This document shows, one piece after another, positions 47,949 to 58,992 of a DNA stretch of 64,000 bases (positions are counted from its first letter, which is position 1; every line of letters starts with the position of its first letter). This DNA is from Fennellomyces sp. T-0311. Its lineage: Eukaryota > Mucoromycota > Mucoromycetes > Mucorales > Lichtheimiaceae. The DNA is taken from NCBI GenBank assembly GCA_025266875.1, contig JALLLT010000034.1, positions 310,001 through 374,000 of the forward strand, in the 5' to 3' direction. The translations under genes were made by a program, and so were the position numbers. The notes under the pieces are model-generated. The model saw only the letters and a list, made by a program, of their open reading frames with translations, had not been told where the DNA came from and did no database searches.

Positions 47949-48734
47949 TTACAACTTTGCCGATTTTGCAGCTGCCTCGACAGCCTTCTTGTTCGCCTGC
48001 TTGGCCAATGCATTGACACCAAACAACGCACTTGCGATCCAGACCTTGACTGTGATACTTCCGTTCTTGTTAGAGAAAGTGTGACGACCGACGTCCACCA
48101 GCGACTTGGTGCTCGTGAACTGGAACGTACCCAGGGACTTGCGGAAGATGGTAGACCGACCAGCGCCCTTGCGACGACCCAGACGACCCGAGACTTCATA
48201 CTTGACGCCCTGAATAGCGCTTGTGAGTTGACCATTCGCCACCTGAGGCAACAGACTATTCCACTGAACAGCAAATGGCATATTGTGAGGCAACGGAGGC
48301 TTCACCATGGGTACGCCTCGCATAAACGATCGGTTAAGTTGAGTCCAAGACTTGGTGTTGGCATTGACCGTCAAATATTTGGCCAGAATTTCGGCATTCA
48401 TGTATGGATAGTGTACTCGAATAAACCGCAGGTCGACGTATTTGTTGGGGTAAAGTCCACTGACAAGCTTTTCCAAAGGTTCCAATTTGAAGTGGGAAAG
48501 GTCTCCAAAGTTCGGATCGGCGTAGTAGTACATTTTGATGGTGACGCGCGAAGGCGAATGTTGAAAGTGTGGTGTCGAGGTCAATTGGTTTTGGAAATAT
48601 ACTTTGAGAGCTTCCTTGGCAGCGCCATCTTTTTCCCACAAGTAATTGTTGCGCGCATTACGTGAGAAACAGTATATAGACGTGTCCCAATTTTGTTTGC
48701 CCTTGAGGCTCAACGCCTTGATGCTTTTGGACAT
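47949..48734 (-). CDS. Mitochondrial small-subunit ribosomal protein uS3-like
   Basis: Single exon, 261 residues. The C-terminal third matches the uS3 fold: GVKYEVSGRLGRRKGAGRST, then a segment ending GRHTFSNKNGSITVKVWI, corresponding to the well-conserved GVKIxVSGRL...GVIGVKVWI pattern. The middle has LDLRFIRVHYPY-like and MNAEILAKYLTV segments. The N-terminus (MSKSIKALSLKGKQNWDTSI, then YCFSRNAR) is basic and lacks acids, fitting a mitochondrial presequence. The start at 48734 is the first ATG of the frame; codons upstream lack an ATG. In many fungi uS3m (rps3/Var1) is encoded in mtDNA, so a nuclear copy suggests gene transfer. It could also be an accessory copy. Confidence 0.7.
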   Translation of the reverse strand: MSKSIKALSLKGKQNWDTSIYCFSRNARNNYLWEKDGAAKEALKVYFQNQLTSTPHFQHSPSRVTIKMYYYADPNFGDLSHFKLEPLEKLVSGLYPNKYVDLRFIRVHYPYMNAEILAKYLTVNANTKSWTQLNRSFMRGVPMVKPPLPHNMPFAVQWNSLLPQVANGQLTSAIQGVKYEVSGRLGRRKGAGRSTIFRKSLGTFQFTSTKSLVDVGRHTFSNKNGSITVKVWIASALFGVNALAKQANKKAVEAAAKSAKL

Positions 48735-49789
48735 TTTCGTTTCGAGCAAACAAAAAAGCGCCGCTTCACTTTTTGTTTTTTGCAGGGCGTGACGACGAAA
48801 TTTTATTACCAAAGTGATAGACTGACAACACTTTGTTGACTGGTCACCTTCAATCTTTTTTGACGTTACTTTTCTTTTGTATATTGGGCTCCTTGTTAAT
48901 ACGATATTTGTTGTGAACTTTCTGTTGTTTAACTAAATCATATTTTTCGCACTGCCAAGTCTGTATCCACTGATCCGCAGCAGTTTCCATGGCAACGGAA
49001 ACATGGTAACACAAGGATTTGTCTAGAAGAGCCGCAAGGATAACCTTTTTCCTAAGATCCATTAATTTTCTGATGGGCCCTTATATTTTCTTAATTTCAA
49101 AACGTGAGTACCCGTGCATGTACTAGTACGATAATTGGGATTATACAGTCGACAGATATTTTCGGCATAAACATGTGAGCTGACATATTCATTGCCCCTA
49201 TTCATCCAAAAGCAAAAGTTATTTTCAGTAAATGTCGTCAAATTTAAGAATCTGGCTACATACGTACTAAACTGTGCTTTCAATCGCATTGTAATTGCAA
49301 TGCGCAGCGATCTTAAACCCTTACTATTTTTTTCGACAATTATATCAAAGTAAATAATTCAAAAAAATGGCATAAGCCGCAGACCCTTTTCGTGCAAGTT
49401 GATTGCTTCCTTTATCAAAGGATACACGCATGAACCTGCCCCGACATGAGCAATAACGTATCAATTTGGTAATCAATACTGCGATACTGTATTCGGTACT
49501 TGACAGTCGGATCACATACGAGGCTTGATCGCGGGAAAGACGTTATCACATATTTTAGTCATTGCTGTTTCATCCATAACTCTAGCACTTACTGTAGGAG
49601 TAAAGTAATAAGTGGATCATACCTCCTTTTAATGACAAAATGCTACTTTAAGAATACCGGTAACGTTGCACCGAACCGATTTTCTTTTGCGTCCATCTTC
49701 TGTGATACAAATAACATTAGTGTGTCATAAACAGTGTGTAGCATTCAACCATGGTATTTTCGACAGCCCTCTTCCCTCTTTTGCATCGT
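48735..49789. other. Intergenic region
   Basis: About 1 kb. Two short minus-strand ATG frames (49289-49062 and 49062-48850) lie end to end but show no domain. No repeats recognised. Confidence 0.4.
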
Positions 49790-49790
49790 C

Positions 49791-51555
49791 ATGACGAATC
49801 AATTGAGGACCGCCTCATCATTAAATCAGCAGCCTGCCAAACTTTATGATCCTCGCTATCGCGCGATTCAACCTGGCGCGATCGACTTTATTGCACTTGT
49901 TCCTTGCGACGTGCTTTCAAGACTTGCTTCCTTCCTGTGCAAGGACGTACTCAATGAATGTGTTCAGATTAGCACTGTATGGCGCGAGCGTATAGTGAAC
50001 TGTCCAGCCTTTTGAGAAAGCGTCGAACCGAAGTGCGATTACGAGACACCTGTGCTGCGGCTTTCGCCAACACTTCGAAAAATTATTCACCAAAATTCAC
50101 CCAAAATTTTTTTGCAGTGCAACGGTTGCCAATCATGTCCAACATCTTGAGATCTGTGCGCCAGCTAATTGCGCTTCAAAAATATTCCATGTCATTAAAT
50201 CTGGGGCCTTTACGGAGCTGCAGTCGTTAAATATTAATATGACTTGTAAGTAATTTATTCCCGCTTTGCTGTGTATACGTAAAGTTAACGTTGGCGTGAC
50301 ATAGCTTCTGAGTGGAGCAACCTCCTTAGGGGTTATAGGACCGAACGAGGAGTAAGAGTGTCTGACCCTGCTACACTACCTTCCCTCGTTGTCTATAGCT
50401 AGTTACCCTATGTTCTCCCATATATTGCGACGACACGTACCAAGCTCAAGTTAACACTGCGGGCGTATCATGAAGCTCCCTCTCTAACTGGAGTCTTATC
50501 CATATGTCGGAAATTCACATACATTGACTACCAGTGCAAATCATTTCAAAATTCCAAGGAGTTTTCCATGGAACACATTACGCTGCTGACACGCGTTTCT
50601 CTCAGTACAGACTCGGACAATGGCATTTCAGGGACTGTACTAGAAATGCTGTTAGAGAGCTCGCCGCATATTCGATCCCCGACTTTAAAGTCATGCGAAC
50701 ATCTTTTGCTATATCCATCATCGATCGTTACCCAAACAAGCTTACGTACCTTTCGATCAATGCCAGTATGCTCACGTGCCCCCTTCCCAGCCCTGACGAC
50801 TACGATTGTGATGGCGAATACCAAGGCCTATTATGTCTTATTATGATATACGGTAGAAGTCCATGTCCAAGCTCCTTGCTCAGATACCTTCAGAAAAACT
50901 GTCAGTCAGTCCAGACACTGTATCTCTCTTCCATTAACTGTTGAATATATGATCAATTTCAAGAAGATACCAACGGAATTCTTTCCTCTCCTTATGCGAA
51001 CGCTCCGGAGTACCCGATGATGAAGAGCCTGGCAACACTATACATTTCAAGTATGGGCGGCAGCGATCATTGGAATGCACTACCTAGCATCCTACGCTGC
51101 GCTCCGAACCTACACACCTTGGAAATGGAAGACAAGGCTATGTACGGGGAATTTCCAGAAGTTGTTGTAGATCAAGCAGTCGCCGAGATGAAGTCGATTT
51201 CCCTGCTGAAGTTACACGATGTTCGTCTCTGTGTATCGACGCAATTGCGACTATTATCGCGCCTTGCAACGCTTCCGTTGGCTGAATTCTACCTTCTATA
51301 ATGCGGAACTGGAGACCAAGAAGCTATATGACTCTGGCGGGTATTAAGAACTTGAAGAAACTTTGGCTTCGCTCGATATTGGAGCCCCAGCCACAAAGGA
51401 TCATGAAGCAATTTATATGGGAACTTGGAAAATTACCACATTTGGAGTATATATACATCGGCACATATACAGGTGATGTTTGGTCCAGAGTGCATATCGG
51501 CGACGAGGATTTGCGTTCGTTGTGCGTCTGTATGGGCTTGAAAACAATCATTTAG
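49791..51555 (+). pseudogene. F-box/LRR protein, decayed and hit by a MITE fragment
   Basis: Starts with an ATG and an intact F-box-like stretch (IDFIALVPCDVLSRLASFLC, then VLNECVQISTVWRERIV), but the frame stops at 50015. Collinear leucine-rich fragments continue in other frames: 50534-50944 (YPNKLTYLSINASML, VQTLYLSSI), 51017-51301 (MKSLATLYISSM, LHTLEMED) and 51301-51555 (IKNLKKLWLRSIL, LPHLEYIYIG). Many stops between the parts cannot be removed by introns of normal size. A 49-bp piece of the palindromic MITE lies at 50071-50119 within the coding relic. It is a third F-box/LRR member in the window and the second dead one. Confidence 0.7.
50071..50119. mobile_element. Half copy of the palindromic CACTGC MITE
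   Basis: 49 bp matching the right-hand arm end of the element at 23500-23670 almost perfectly (CACTTCGAAAAATTATTCAC at the inner side, TTTTGCAGTG at the outer side). The other arm is missing. It is embedded in the F-box/LRR pseudogene. Confidence 0.8.
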
Positions 51556-51695
51556 AGAACTTTAGAGGATATACCCAGGGAGGAATTATAATGGTTCGCA
51601 ATAGTAACCCTCCTATCCAACTGATTGCAATTAACCCGCCACCCTACCGTCGTGCTCGTTAATAGCACGGTTACTTGATGTACGTAATAAATGCC

Positions 51696-52082
51696 TTATC
51701 CTCTTATGTAACCATGCTTACTACAAAAAATGGGGTATCTTTTGAATGTCCCAATACAACTCCTTGTATTAGTAGTAACTGTTTCAGGTTCACGATAAGG
51801 AGCTGGGTGCCTTAAATAACCCCAAAGTCGTGACTTATGGACTTTATCCAACTCTTTAATGGCTGTAGTGAACGCACAAAGAAATTCACTTCGGATTACG
51901 TATCCGTGTACACGTTCTTTCAGGTATAATTTCTTATAGTACATCGCTTGTAGTTGATTCATCCTTTCATCGATATTTAAGAACAATTGAATCTTCCTCT
52001 TAATTACAACAGTCGGCGACGAACGGTGCGGTTTATTGGAGCATCTTCGATCATGGGGCGCTTGACGGCACTCATACTTCAT
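51696..52082 (-). CDS. Hypothetical 128-residue frame, doubtful
   Basis: ATG-initiated uninterrupted minus-strand frame, basic throughout (for example MKYECRQAPHDRRCSNKPHR at the start). No recognisable domain, signal or membrane segment. It may be a chance frame or a fragment of a larger decayed gene. Confidence 0.2.
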   Translation of the reverse strand: MKYECRQAPHDRRCSNKPHRSSPTVVIKRKIQLFLNIDERMNQLQAMYYKKLYLKERVHGYVIRSEFLCAFTTAIKELDKVHKSRLWGYLRHPAPYREPETVTTNTRSCIGTFKRYPIFCSKHGYIRG

Positions 52083-52766
52083 ACAGCTGATATGCTTACT
52101 TTTCGGTGGTTGAGGATGACTATGTGTGCTTTTTTTTGAGTACGTACATACGTCGTTTGAGACAAACAGAAGTCGCTTTTATGACTGCTGAAAATTGCGG
52201 TATACGTGGGAAACTGCTGATGTTGAGAGTAAAGATGTCAAACTACTTGCAAAACAAAGGCATCCGAACAATGCAGGAGGTGAGAGCACATATTCCAAGC
52301 TTGAGCTTTTTTCTTATAAATGAAGCTCAAATTGTACCGATTGACTTTATAAGAATTACAATTGTTGCTGGATATCACTTCATGCTGTGTCTGCTAGATT
52401 ACGAGTGGATGTACTTGAATTTTAATAGCCTGGTGCTTCTGGTAGATCAAGCTTGGTACTTCATTATGTTATTGCGCATGTGGTTTAGTAATCTGACATG
52501 CGATGAGTTACATTTGCGTGATAATTTTGATATTTACATTCATATCAGTTCTTGCAGCACACATTGTCGTAGGTCATGCTAAGCCAGACCGTTCAGCGCC
52601 AAATTTCAATGTTATTTGCTTTTGGATACTGAATGGTAATTAATTTGAGCGAACATCGTTCAAGAGATGTGAAATTGCACTTATCAGGACAAACCCTGAA
52701 CAGAATCGAGAAATCAGACGTTCTATACTACTTTAAATCCACCGTCACGGGGGAGACAAAAAGCAC
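52083..52766. other. Region downstream of the Fanzor gene
   Basis: About 680 bp. It includes a plus-strand frame without an ATG (52106-52582) and no recognised domain. Directly beside the Fanzor stop, at 52740-52780, are two short palindromes (CCGTCACGG-like and CACCTAGCGCTGGTG), which could be part of the element end or of a guide-RNA-like structure. Confidence 0.35.
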
Positions 52767-55700
52767 CTAGCGCTGGTGTTCCGTCAATCGCTCCATGGAG
52801 GCAGCGAGTTGGAAGGTTTGGTCGTGGGAGCGGGAGAAGGGTGGGATGGGTAAATTGTTGTGAGATACAGCTTTCGAAAGGCCACTGACAGCGATGTTGA
52901 ATGATGCTGCTGCATCACGGTTGAAAGTATTCGCATGGTGGAGAGGACAGTCCGGATTCGTGCACCTGATGGCACCATTAGCTGCCTTGAGCTTTCCATC
53001 CACTCGGTACTTCTGCAGTTTTGTCGGTGCATGGCATTCAGGGCATGTCTTAGATGATCGATATTCATTGGTGACGATAACGATATCTTGCTTGCATGAC
53101 TCGAGAGCCTGTCTCAGTTTTGCGTTCGCGCCTCTAGCATGCTTCTTGATGCGACTGTTGACTGCACGATATGCGCCATAGAAAGCCAGTGTTGCTATCG
53201 ATTGCTGAACGCGCCAAGATGTTGCAAGCTTTCGATGCAGGATAGAGTGACGGATCTCCCTCGTCCTTGCCTCTTTATTCCTCCTGTTGCCGTCGTCCTT
53301 TTCCTTGTCGCGTTCGCGTCGATTTGTATGCTTTGCTTCGAATGTCGCAGCTTTTTTTATTGACGATGTATATTTTTTCGCTTTGAATGGACGTGTTGTC
53401 TGTTGCGGCGGTTGCTGCTCAGGTGGTGGTGGTGTGGTGTACCTTCGCACAACGCTCATCACGGCGTCAAAGGTGGTGGTAACCGCGGTTGCCGCGACAA
53501 CTATCCCTGGATCGATCCCAATGACACCCAGCGGTTTCTGGCTGTTGAAGCTGTCAATGATCGTCTTCTGGATACGCTTCTATAAACACAGTGATAAGCA
53601 TACATATAACGCGCCTTTGATCCAAGCGCTCTACCTGTTCTATTGTTTCTTGAGGCCGAACTGTTTTGTTCGATTTTAACGCTTGCATTCGAAACAGCTC
53701 GGCACGCAAATCCGCCAGCTACCTTTGCTTCAATGAGATGTCTTTTTCAAATTCCTGGACAGTTCTTCGCACCGCCCATAGCTTCGCGTAAACACCACGA
53801 TCCCAATACTTCTTCCCCATGTTCTTTTTCCCGTCCCGGAATGTACGACCTAGGTCTGCACGCTCGATCTCGTACTTATTGCACCTCTTGCGTACCGATG
53901 TGAGCTCGGCCTGTAGCTCCTTGACCTGTTTTTCCTTCTCCTCCAGAAGCTGTTGGTTGAGATTTTGGTCGATGTTAGCCCTTTTCAACCCAGATTCCGC
54001 TGCTGAAGGGTGCGGCCTTTTCTGCCCGGCTGCCTTGATCGCCTTCTTCTTTTTTCGCTTTCGAGCCTTCCTGGCCTTTCCTTTGCCAGCCATTCCCTTA
54101 CCAGCCTTGTTCTTTGCTGTGGAGGGTAGCACAACAGCCCTACCCTTCCCTTTGCGAACAGGAAGCACTTCCTCCACACTGGAATCAGAGGAGCTAGATT
54201 CTTCATTTTGATCGGCAGACAGGACGCTGCTTGCTTCTTTCTTTGCTTGGCTGGTATCGTTCGGGTCAGCGGACTTGCGACCACGACCAAGCACCCGGAC
54301 CTGATACTTGTTAACATAGGTCAAACGGTGTTTGAAGACAAGGTTCTTGGTTTTGAGAGCTTGTGTTATCTTCGGTAAGCAGAAAAAGGCACCGAAAACG
54401 TCATCGCGCCTCTCTGGCAGGCCCGCCTCTCGTTTGCTGGTGACTTTCCCCTTGGCGCTGGTAGATGGGATCGTGTAAGTACCGGAGAATAATGTGTAAA
54501 GCACATCTGCTCCAATATGGATGGAGTGGTCTTTGTAGTCGACCTCCGGGACGATCGCCCAGATATTCTGTTGTGGGACCACCAATTTAACGACAGCGTT
54601 TGTGATATAAGCCAGAGGGACGCATTTATGCACTGACAGAACATCCGCTTCGTCGTCATCGTCGTCTTCCACGCTATTGTCTTGATCTGGTTCTGGGTGG
54701 TAGTATGGTCGAACTGCGTTGGCGATTTCGGCAGCAGCCTGGCACTGCTTATCTGTTAGGTCGCTCCCCTTGTAGGCTGCATCGCGAATTGCTCTGGCAG
54801 ACACCTGCTTGGAGGTTGTGGACAGGACTCGTTTGATAATGGCTACCAGTGCTCGAACTTGACGGGTGGTAACTTCTTTTTCTTGGGCATCTACGGCAGA
54901 CTCTTCCACTTCTTCCTCGTCGGCGTCGTTGGTCTTTGTACTAATCGGACTGTCCTTGTCAAGCTTCTTGGGAAGAGTGCGATCCTGTTTGTGCTTTTCT
55001 TCTTTCTCGGCTTCCTCTTTGCTACTAAGAGCTTTTGATGAATGGGACAGCTTGTCAAGCTTTTAGAGTAACTCTGTTAGTGCGAAAAGTAAGCACACAA
55101 AAATTCTGTCGATTTACCTTCGCGACCCAGTTGTTTAGCTTTTCGAATAACATTTCGATCACAGTATCATCTCTTCCGCGAATAATCGAATTCTCAAGCT
55201 CTTTCCGGTGATAATCCGCCTTACTCTTAGCATGTGCTATGCTAATACGCCGATCCACAGGATTGCCGGTTTCTGTCTCCCCCTTTTTTCTCTTCTCAGC
55301 TGCAATCCGTGCGAGATAACGACGGACGCGATATGGAGCGAGCCTCAGCCTAATGAGAGCAGTTGTTAGGACTCGGAGATCCCTGTCATGGCGCTTCTGC
55401 GACCAGAGGTTGTGTGCAGCTGTCTTGAATTCCCGCAGAGCATTGTTCATGGCACCGTTGAAGGCAAAGTCATCCTGCTTGGTGACAACACCAGTATCCC
55501 CGATCACCTTGCGCGATTCATGAAAAACAAATGATTCCATCTTTTCGTTCACGCTTGAACCGACGCACCCTAAGCATAAAACATAACACGTTGATTGATG
55601 GAAACGGAAAGTGTACACTGCGATGACGTACCTGACAGTATGTTCGAGAAATGTTCGAACTGATACACGCGGGCATCTTCCAACTTGTCCAGATCTGGTG

Positions 55701-57073
55701 GTATTGGTGACACATGGACAGCCGTTTTCGCCTCTGGTCCGAAATCAAAACCAGGTACCAGAGCTTGGATATCGAAAATTGTGTCGTCGACAACAGTGCG
55801 GCACAGTCGGGCCATTCTTCCGCTGGCGATCATATCAGTCAAAGCTGATACCCCGTTCGAAAGCTGTGCCATACATCGACCGACGCGCAATTTCTCGTTC
55901 TCCAATCCGTTCAAGAACCCGTCGTAGGCGATTTCCTCTCGTAAAATAGACCGCAATGAAAACGTCATAGTTTCTGTGAAAATTGCTGTTTCGCGTATTG
56001 AAGTGTCTTTGTTCTTGACCGCTTGGCTACCTTCGTCATCAGTTTCTTGGTCATCACTGTTATTGGCTTCTTGATCACTGTCCTGATAACCCATGACTTC
56101 GTCCCACGTGCATGATTCCAAGAAACCCTGTACTTCCTCATGCAGCCGATACCCTTCATTTTTGAAGTATTGAAATCGGTCGTAATCTTTATAACCTTTT
56201 ATCCGGTCAGCGAACCAGTTAGGAGCCACGTCCATGGGATGCCGTTTTAGGATGGATGCTTGGATCTCGTCATAGATGCGAGGAACGTTTTTTCTTTTGT
56301 CGTGCTTGTTGTGCAGCTTTTCTAGCATCTTGACAGCTTTTTGCTTGCTTTCCGCTCCTTTAAATGCCTCTTCAATCTCTTGACGATGGAACCGCCTGAC
56401 CCCGGCCTCAAACTCGCTGATGATCTGGTCTCGGGTAATACCTGTCCGAGACATTATTACCTCTTCGTTGTCCACGTCATCCTCATCATGGCCTGTAATC
56501 GTGGCTGCAGTAGACGATGGTGGAGCTGGTGCGGGCGTTGGCTGACACTTTACCGGCTTCGGAGGCTTCAAAAGAAGTCGATTTGAGTATATCATTACTC
56601 TAAATGGTTAGTCAAAAGCCAACCTTGTACTCGGGCAAGTCGCAAAGTTGGAACCATTTGGTCTTCTCGCCAAGGTATGAGTCAGTATGCTGCAGCACAC
56701 TAACAGTTGTCTTGCCAATTGGATTGATCACCTGCGCATGCTTTCTGGTGGAAAAGTAGAAAACACGCAGATCCTTTTTATGAGCAATGGCTATGAGCAA
56801 CATCAACCCTTTTGCTTTAGTTGGTGGTGCGGTTCGCAAGAAAATGGTATGACCAGAGTCGCCGGAAAGCAGCCGTGTCAATGCCGTGGATTGGAGAATA
56901 TCCATGCCGCTTCTTTTAAGGGCCTTGGTTGTTTTGCGCAGGTTCTCGGCACCGGGAACAAAGTTATGCAGACCACTGAAGGCGTTCTCGAGCCGGTTGG
57001 CTGAGATGGGTGGTGCTTCGATCTGTACTTCTTCCGAATGACCAAAGATCTTCTGTACAAGCGTAGGATTCAT
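52767..57073 (-). pseudogene. Fanzor (eukaryotic TnpB-like RNA-guided nuclease), one in-frame stop
   Basis: Member of the TnpB/Fanzor family; studied members are RNA-guided DNA nucleases acting in the nucleus. Five exons on the minus strand, 57073-56624, 56565-55632, 55569-55118, 55059-53635 and 53579-52767 (introns 58, 62, 58 and 55 nt), join in one frame of 1357 codons. Seen: an extra N-terminal part of about 150 residues in exon 1; helical acidic regions; WED/REC-like KNLVFKHRLTYVNKYQVRVL; a K-rich stretch AGKGKARKARKRKKKKAIKA (about 940-960, likely NLS); a coiled coil; RuvC-I VIGIDPGI (Asp1110); AFYGAYRAVNSRIKKHARG; TNEYRSSKTCPEC (Glu1259, the shifted catalytic Glu seen in Fanzors); zinc-ribbon Cys1266/1269/1293/1298; RuvC-III NRDAAAS (Asp1309). 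An in-frame TAG at 53721-53719 (codon 1059) precedes the RuvC half. A 42-nt intron (GTCCAG..GTAG) could remove it but would be unusually short. Marked pseudogene with caution. Confidence 0.85.
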
Positions 57074-58992
57074 AGTTGGAAAGAATGTGGTACAGCATGA
57101 AACGCGAAACGCGAAAAAAAGAGAGTCGATGGAAGCACGCAACTGGGCGTGTATTTTATTTGGTACTTCCTTATTAAGTTAGGCTAACGTTGACATCCAA
57201 GCATTGTTACTTTCATTCGTAGTATCTATCATAATGGTCAACCCTATTCGCCATCGCTATTGTTTCAGTATGCGAACGAGGCACACGCTTCATGTATGGT
57301 ATGCACGGATCAACTGTTTCTGCACACGAAATGCTATCGGCAACCAATGATATGCATAGACGGTGCAACCCACCAGCTTCCGTTTAAGTAGAATGTCTCG
57401 CAGTAAAAAGCGTGACAGACACCCAGCCAGCCGTATCGACCAATCCCTAAAGGCTGTTTCAAACGCCGTTAGAACGCCTAAAAAGGGAGAACCTACAAGC
57501 ATCTTTCCGAAATAGTCTAATTCAAGTGCCACTTAAACTGATTCAGGAGACCCCTTAAAACTGATGATATGATGACTTTTGACGTAAATCATGCTAATAA
57601 GTCCTAGTAGACCCCAAGTAAACTTTAACAGATAAAAATAGGCGGCATGATCCGGAGAGGTTGCGTGAAAGAACTTGCCAAATATGTAAACTAGGAACAG
57701 GTCTCACTTTGTGTCCCTCTTTTAAATTTGATCCACTGGTAGATGCACGGGGTAAAAATAAAGAAATTTTGTGCACTGGTCAATGTGACTGAATTAAAAA
57801 AAAAGTAACAACTTTATGCTATCACCGCGCCTGGTAGTTCAGTATACTCCGTTATGAAGGATCAGCGGCGCTGATTAAAAAAATGCAAAGTAGTATGTTT
57901 ACGCACGCATAATACTGCCATTACCGATATGTTCGCATAATGTGAGAGAATTTTTTTTTTGGATTGCGTGAAAAAATCGTACGGTTACTACCGGGAACTG
58001 GTGGCCATAATCTCGGTACACAGACGAAATCCCGAGCTGCATATATGTGTTAGAAAAAGAAAGTTTCATACCCGGGGGGGGGCGGATCGATGAGGGTCGG
58101 TAACACTGGATCGTTTCACAGGACATGAACCTTTGCCAAAAAAAAATGCAGTTGTTCAAGAAGATTCATCTTGGGAAAAAAAAAGAGTCTTTGATAAAAT
58201 TCGCTGATTCTGATTTAAAATGTCCATTTTGAAACGTTTAATGCCCATTTTCGTATGCTTTGCGACACCTTTCAAAATTTTCCATTTTGGGAGTGGTCTT
58301 GATGCAAACATCCACAACATGCAGGGCTAGACTGATGGTGCAACTATAATGTTACCGTCGTTGTAGCACATGGGATCCAAGCTTATTTGTTACATTTATC
58401 ATTGGTCGACAAGAACAGCTGATTGCAAGAGCAATGGGAGGACAAGCGTGCCAACTTTTTTTACAAAACAGAAAAAAAAAATATTTTTTTTAAAACAGAA
58501 TCTCAAGACCGGCAAAATCTTACGAAATGGAAAAAGCACGATGTTTGCTTCCTCCAAACACAAAAAAGTGCGGAACTCGCGTAATCATTTTTTCAGACTA
58601 GATTTTTTAGGTTAGTTATAGATTTTATACCTTTTTTCCCACAATGGTGAAATGCATCTATTTCAATGCAAATGCGAATTCCTTAAATATCATTTATGGG
58701 ACTAACAAAAAAAAATGCCTTGCATGCATAGTTATTACATGCAGCAATTGGATTGCTCCGCAACCTGTTGAAAGTGAAGCAAAAAGACGAAAATGCCCGA
58801 ATTGAAAGGCAGCGCATCGTGCTTCTTGTGTAACTGTATAATCCACTAACCACTACAAAAGAGAACGCTGTCTGAGATGAGGTTGGGCGTTCAGTAACCG
58901 CCTTCCTCCCCTTTTTTTCTTCTCGTTCCTCCTTTACTGTTGGCTTTATCAAAAGGCAATCCCTATTATATTATTCCTTTTGTAACTTCATC
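57074..58992. other. Intergenic region between Fanzor and MFS genes
   Basis: About 1.9 kb with A/T homopolymers and a run of eight G near 58073-58080. No gene was recognised. A 7-bp-stem inverted repeat ATCAGCG/CGCTGAT lies near 57870. No terminal repeat matching the other side of the Fanzor gene was seen. A pyrimidine-rich tract before 58950 is likely part of the MFS promoter. Confidence 0.4.

Noticed and set aside
52106..52582. A 158-codon plus-strand frame as a gene
   Set aside because: It starts with GTG only, has no in-frame ATG near its start, and shows no recognisable features; it may hold decayed sequence.
53600..53721. A normal intron after KQ at 53723 to remove the Fanzor TAG
   Set aside because: The GTAGCT..ACAG pair gives 62 nt and shifts the frame away from RuvC; only an odd 42-nt intron would work.
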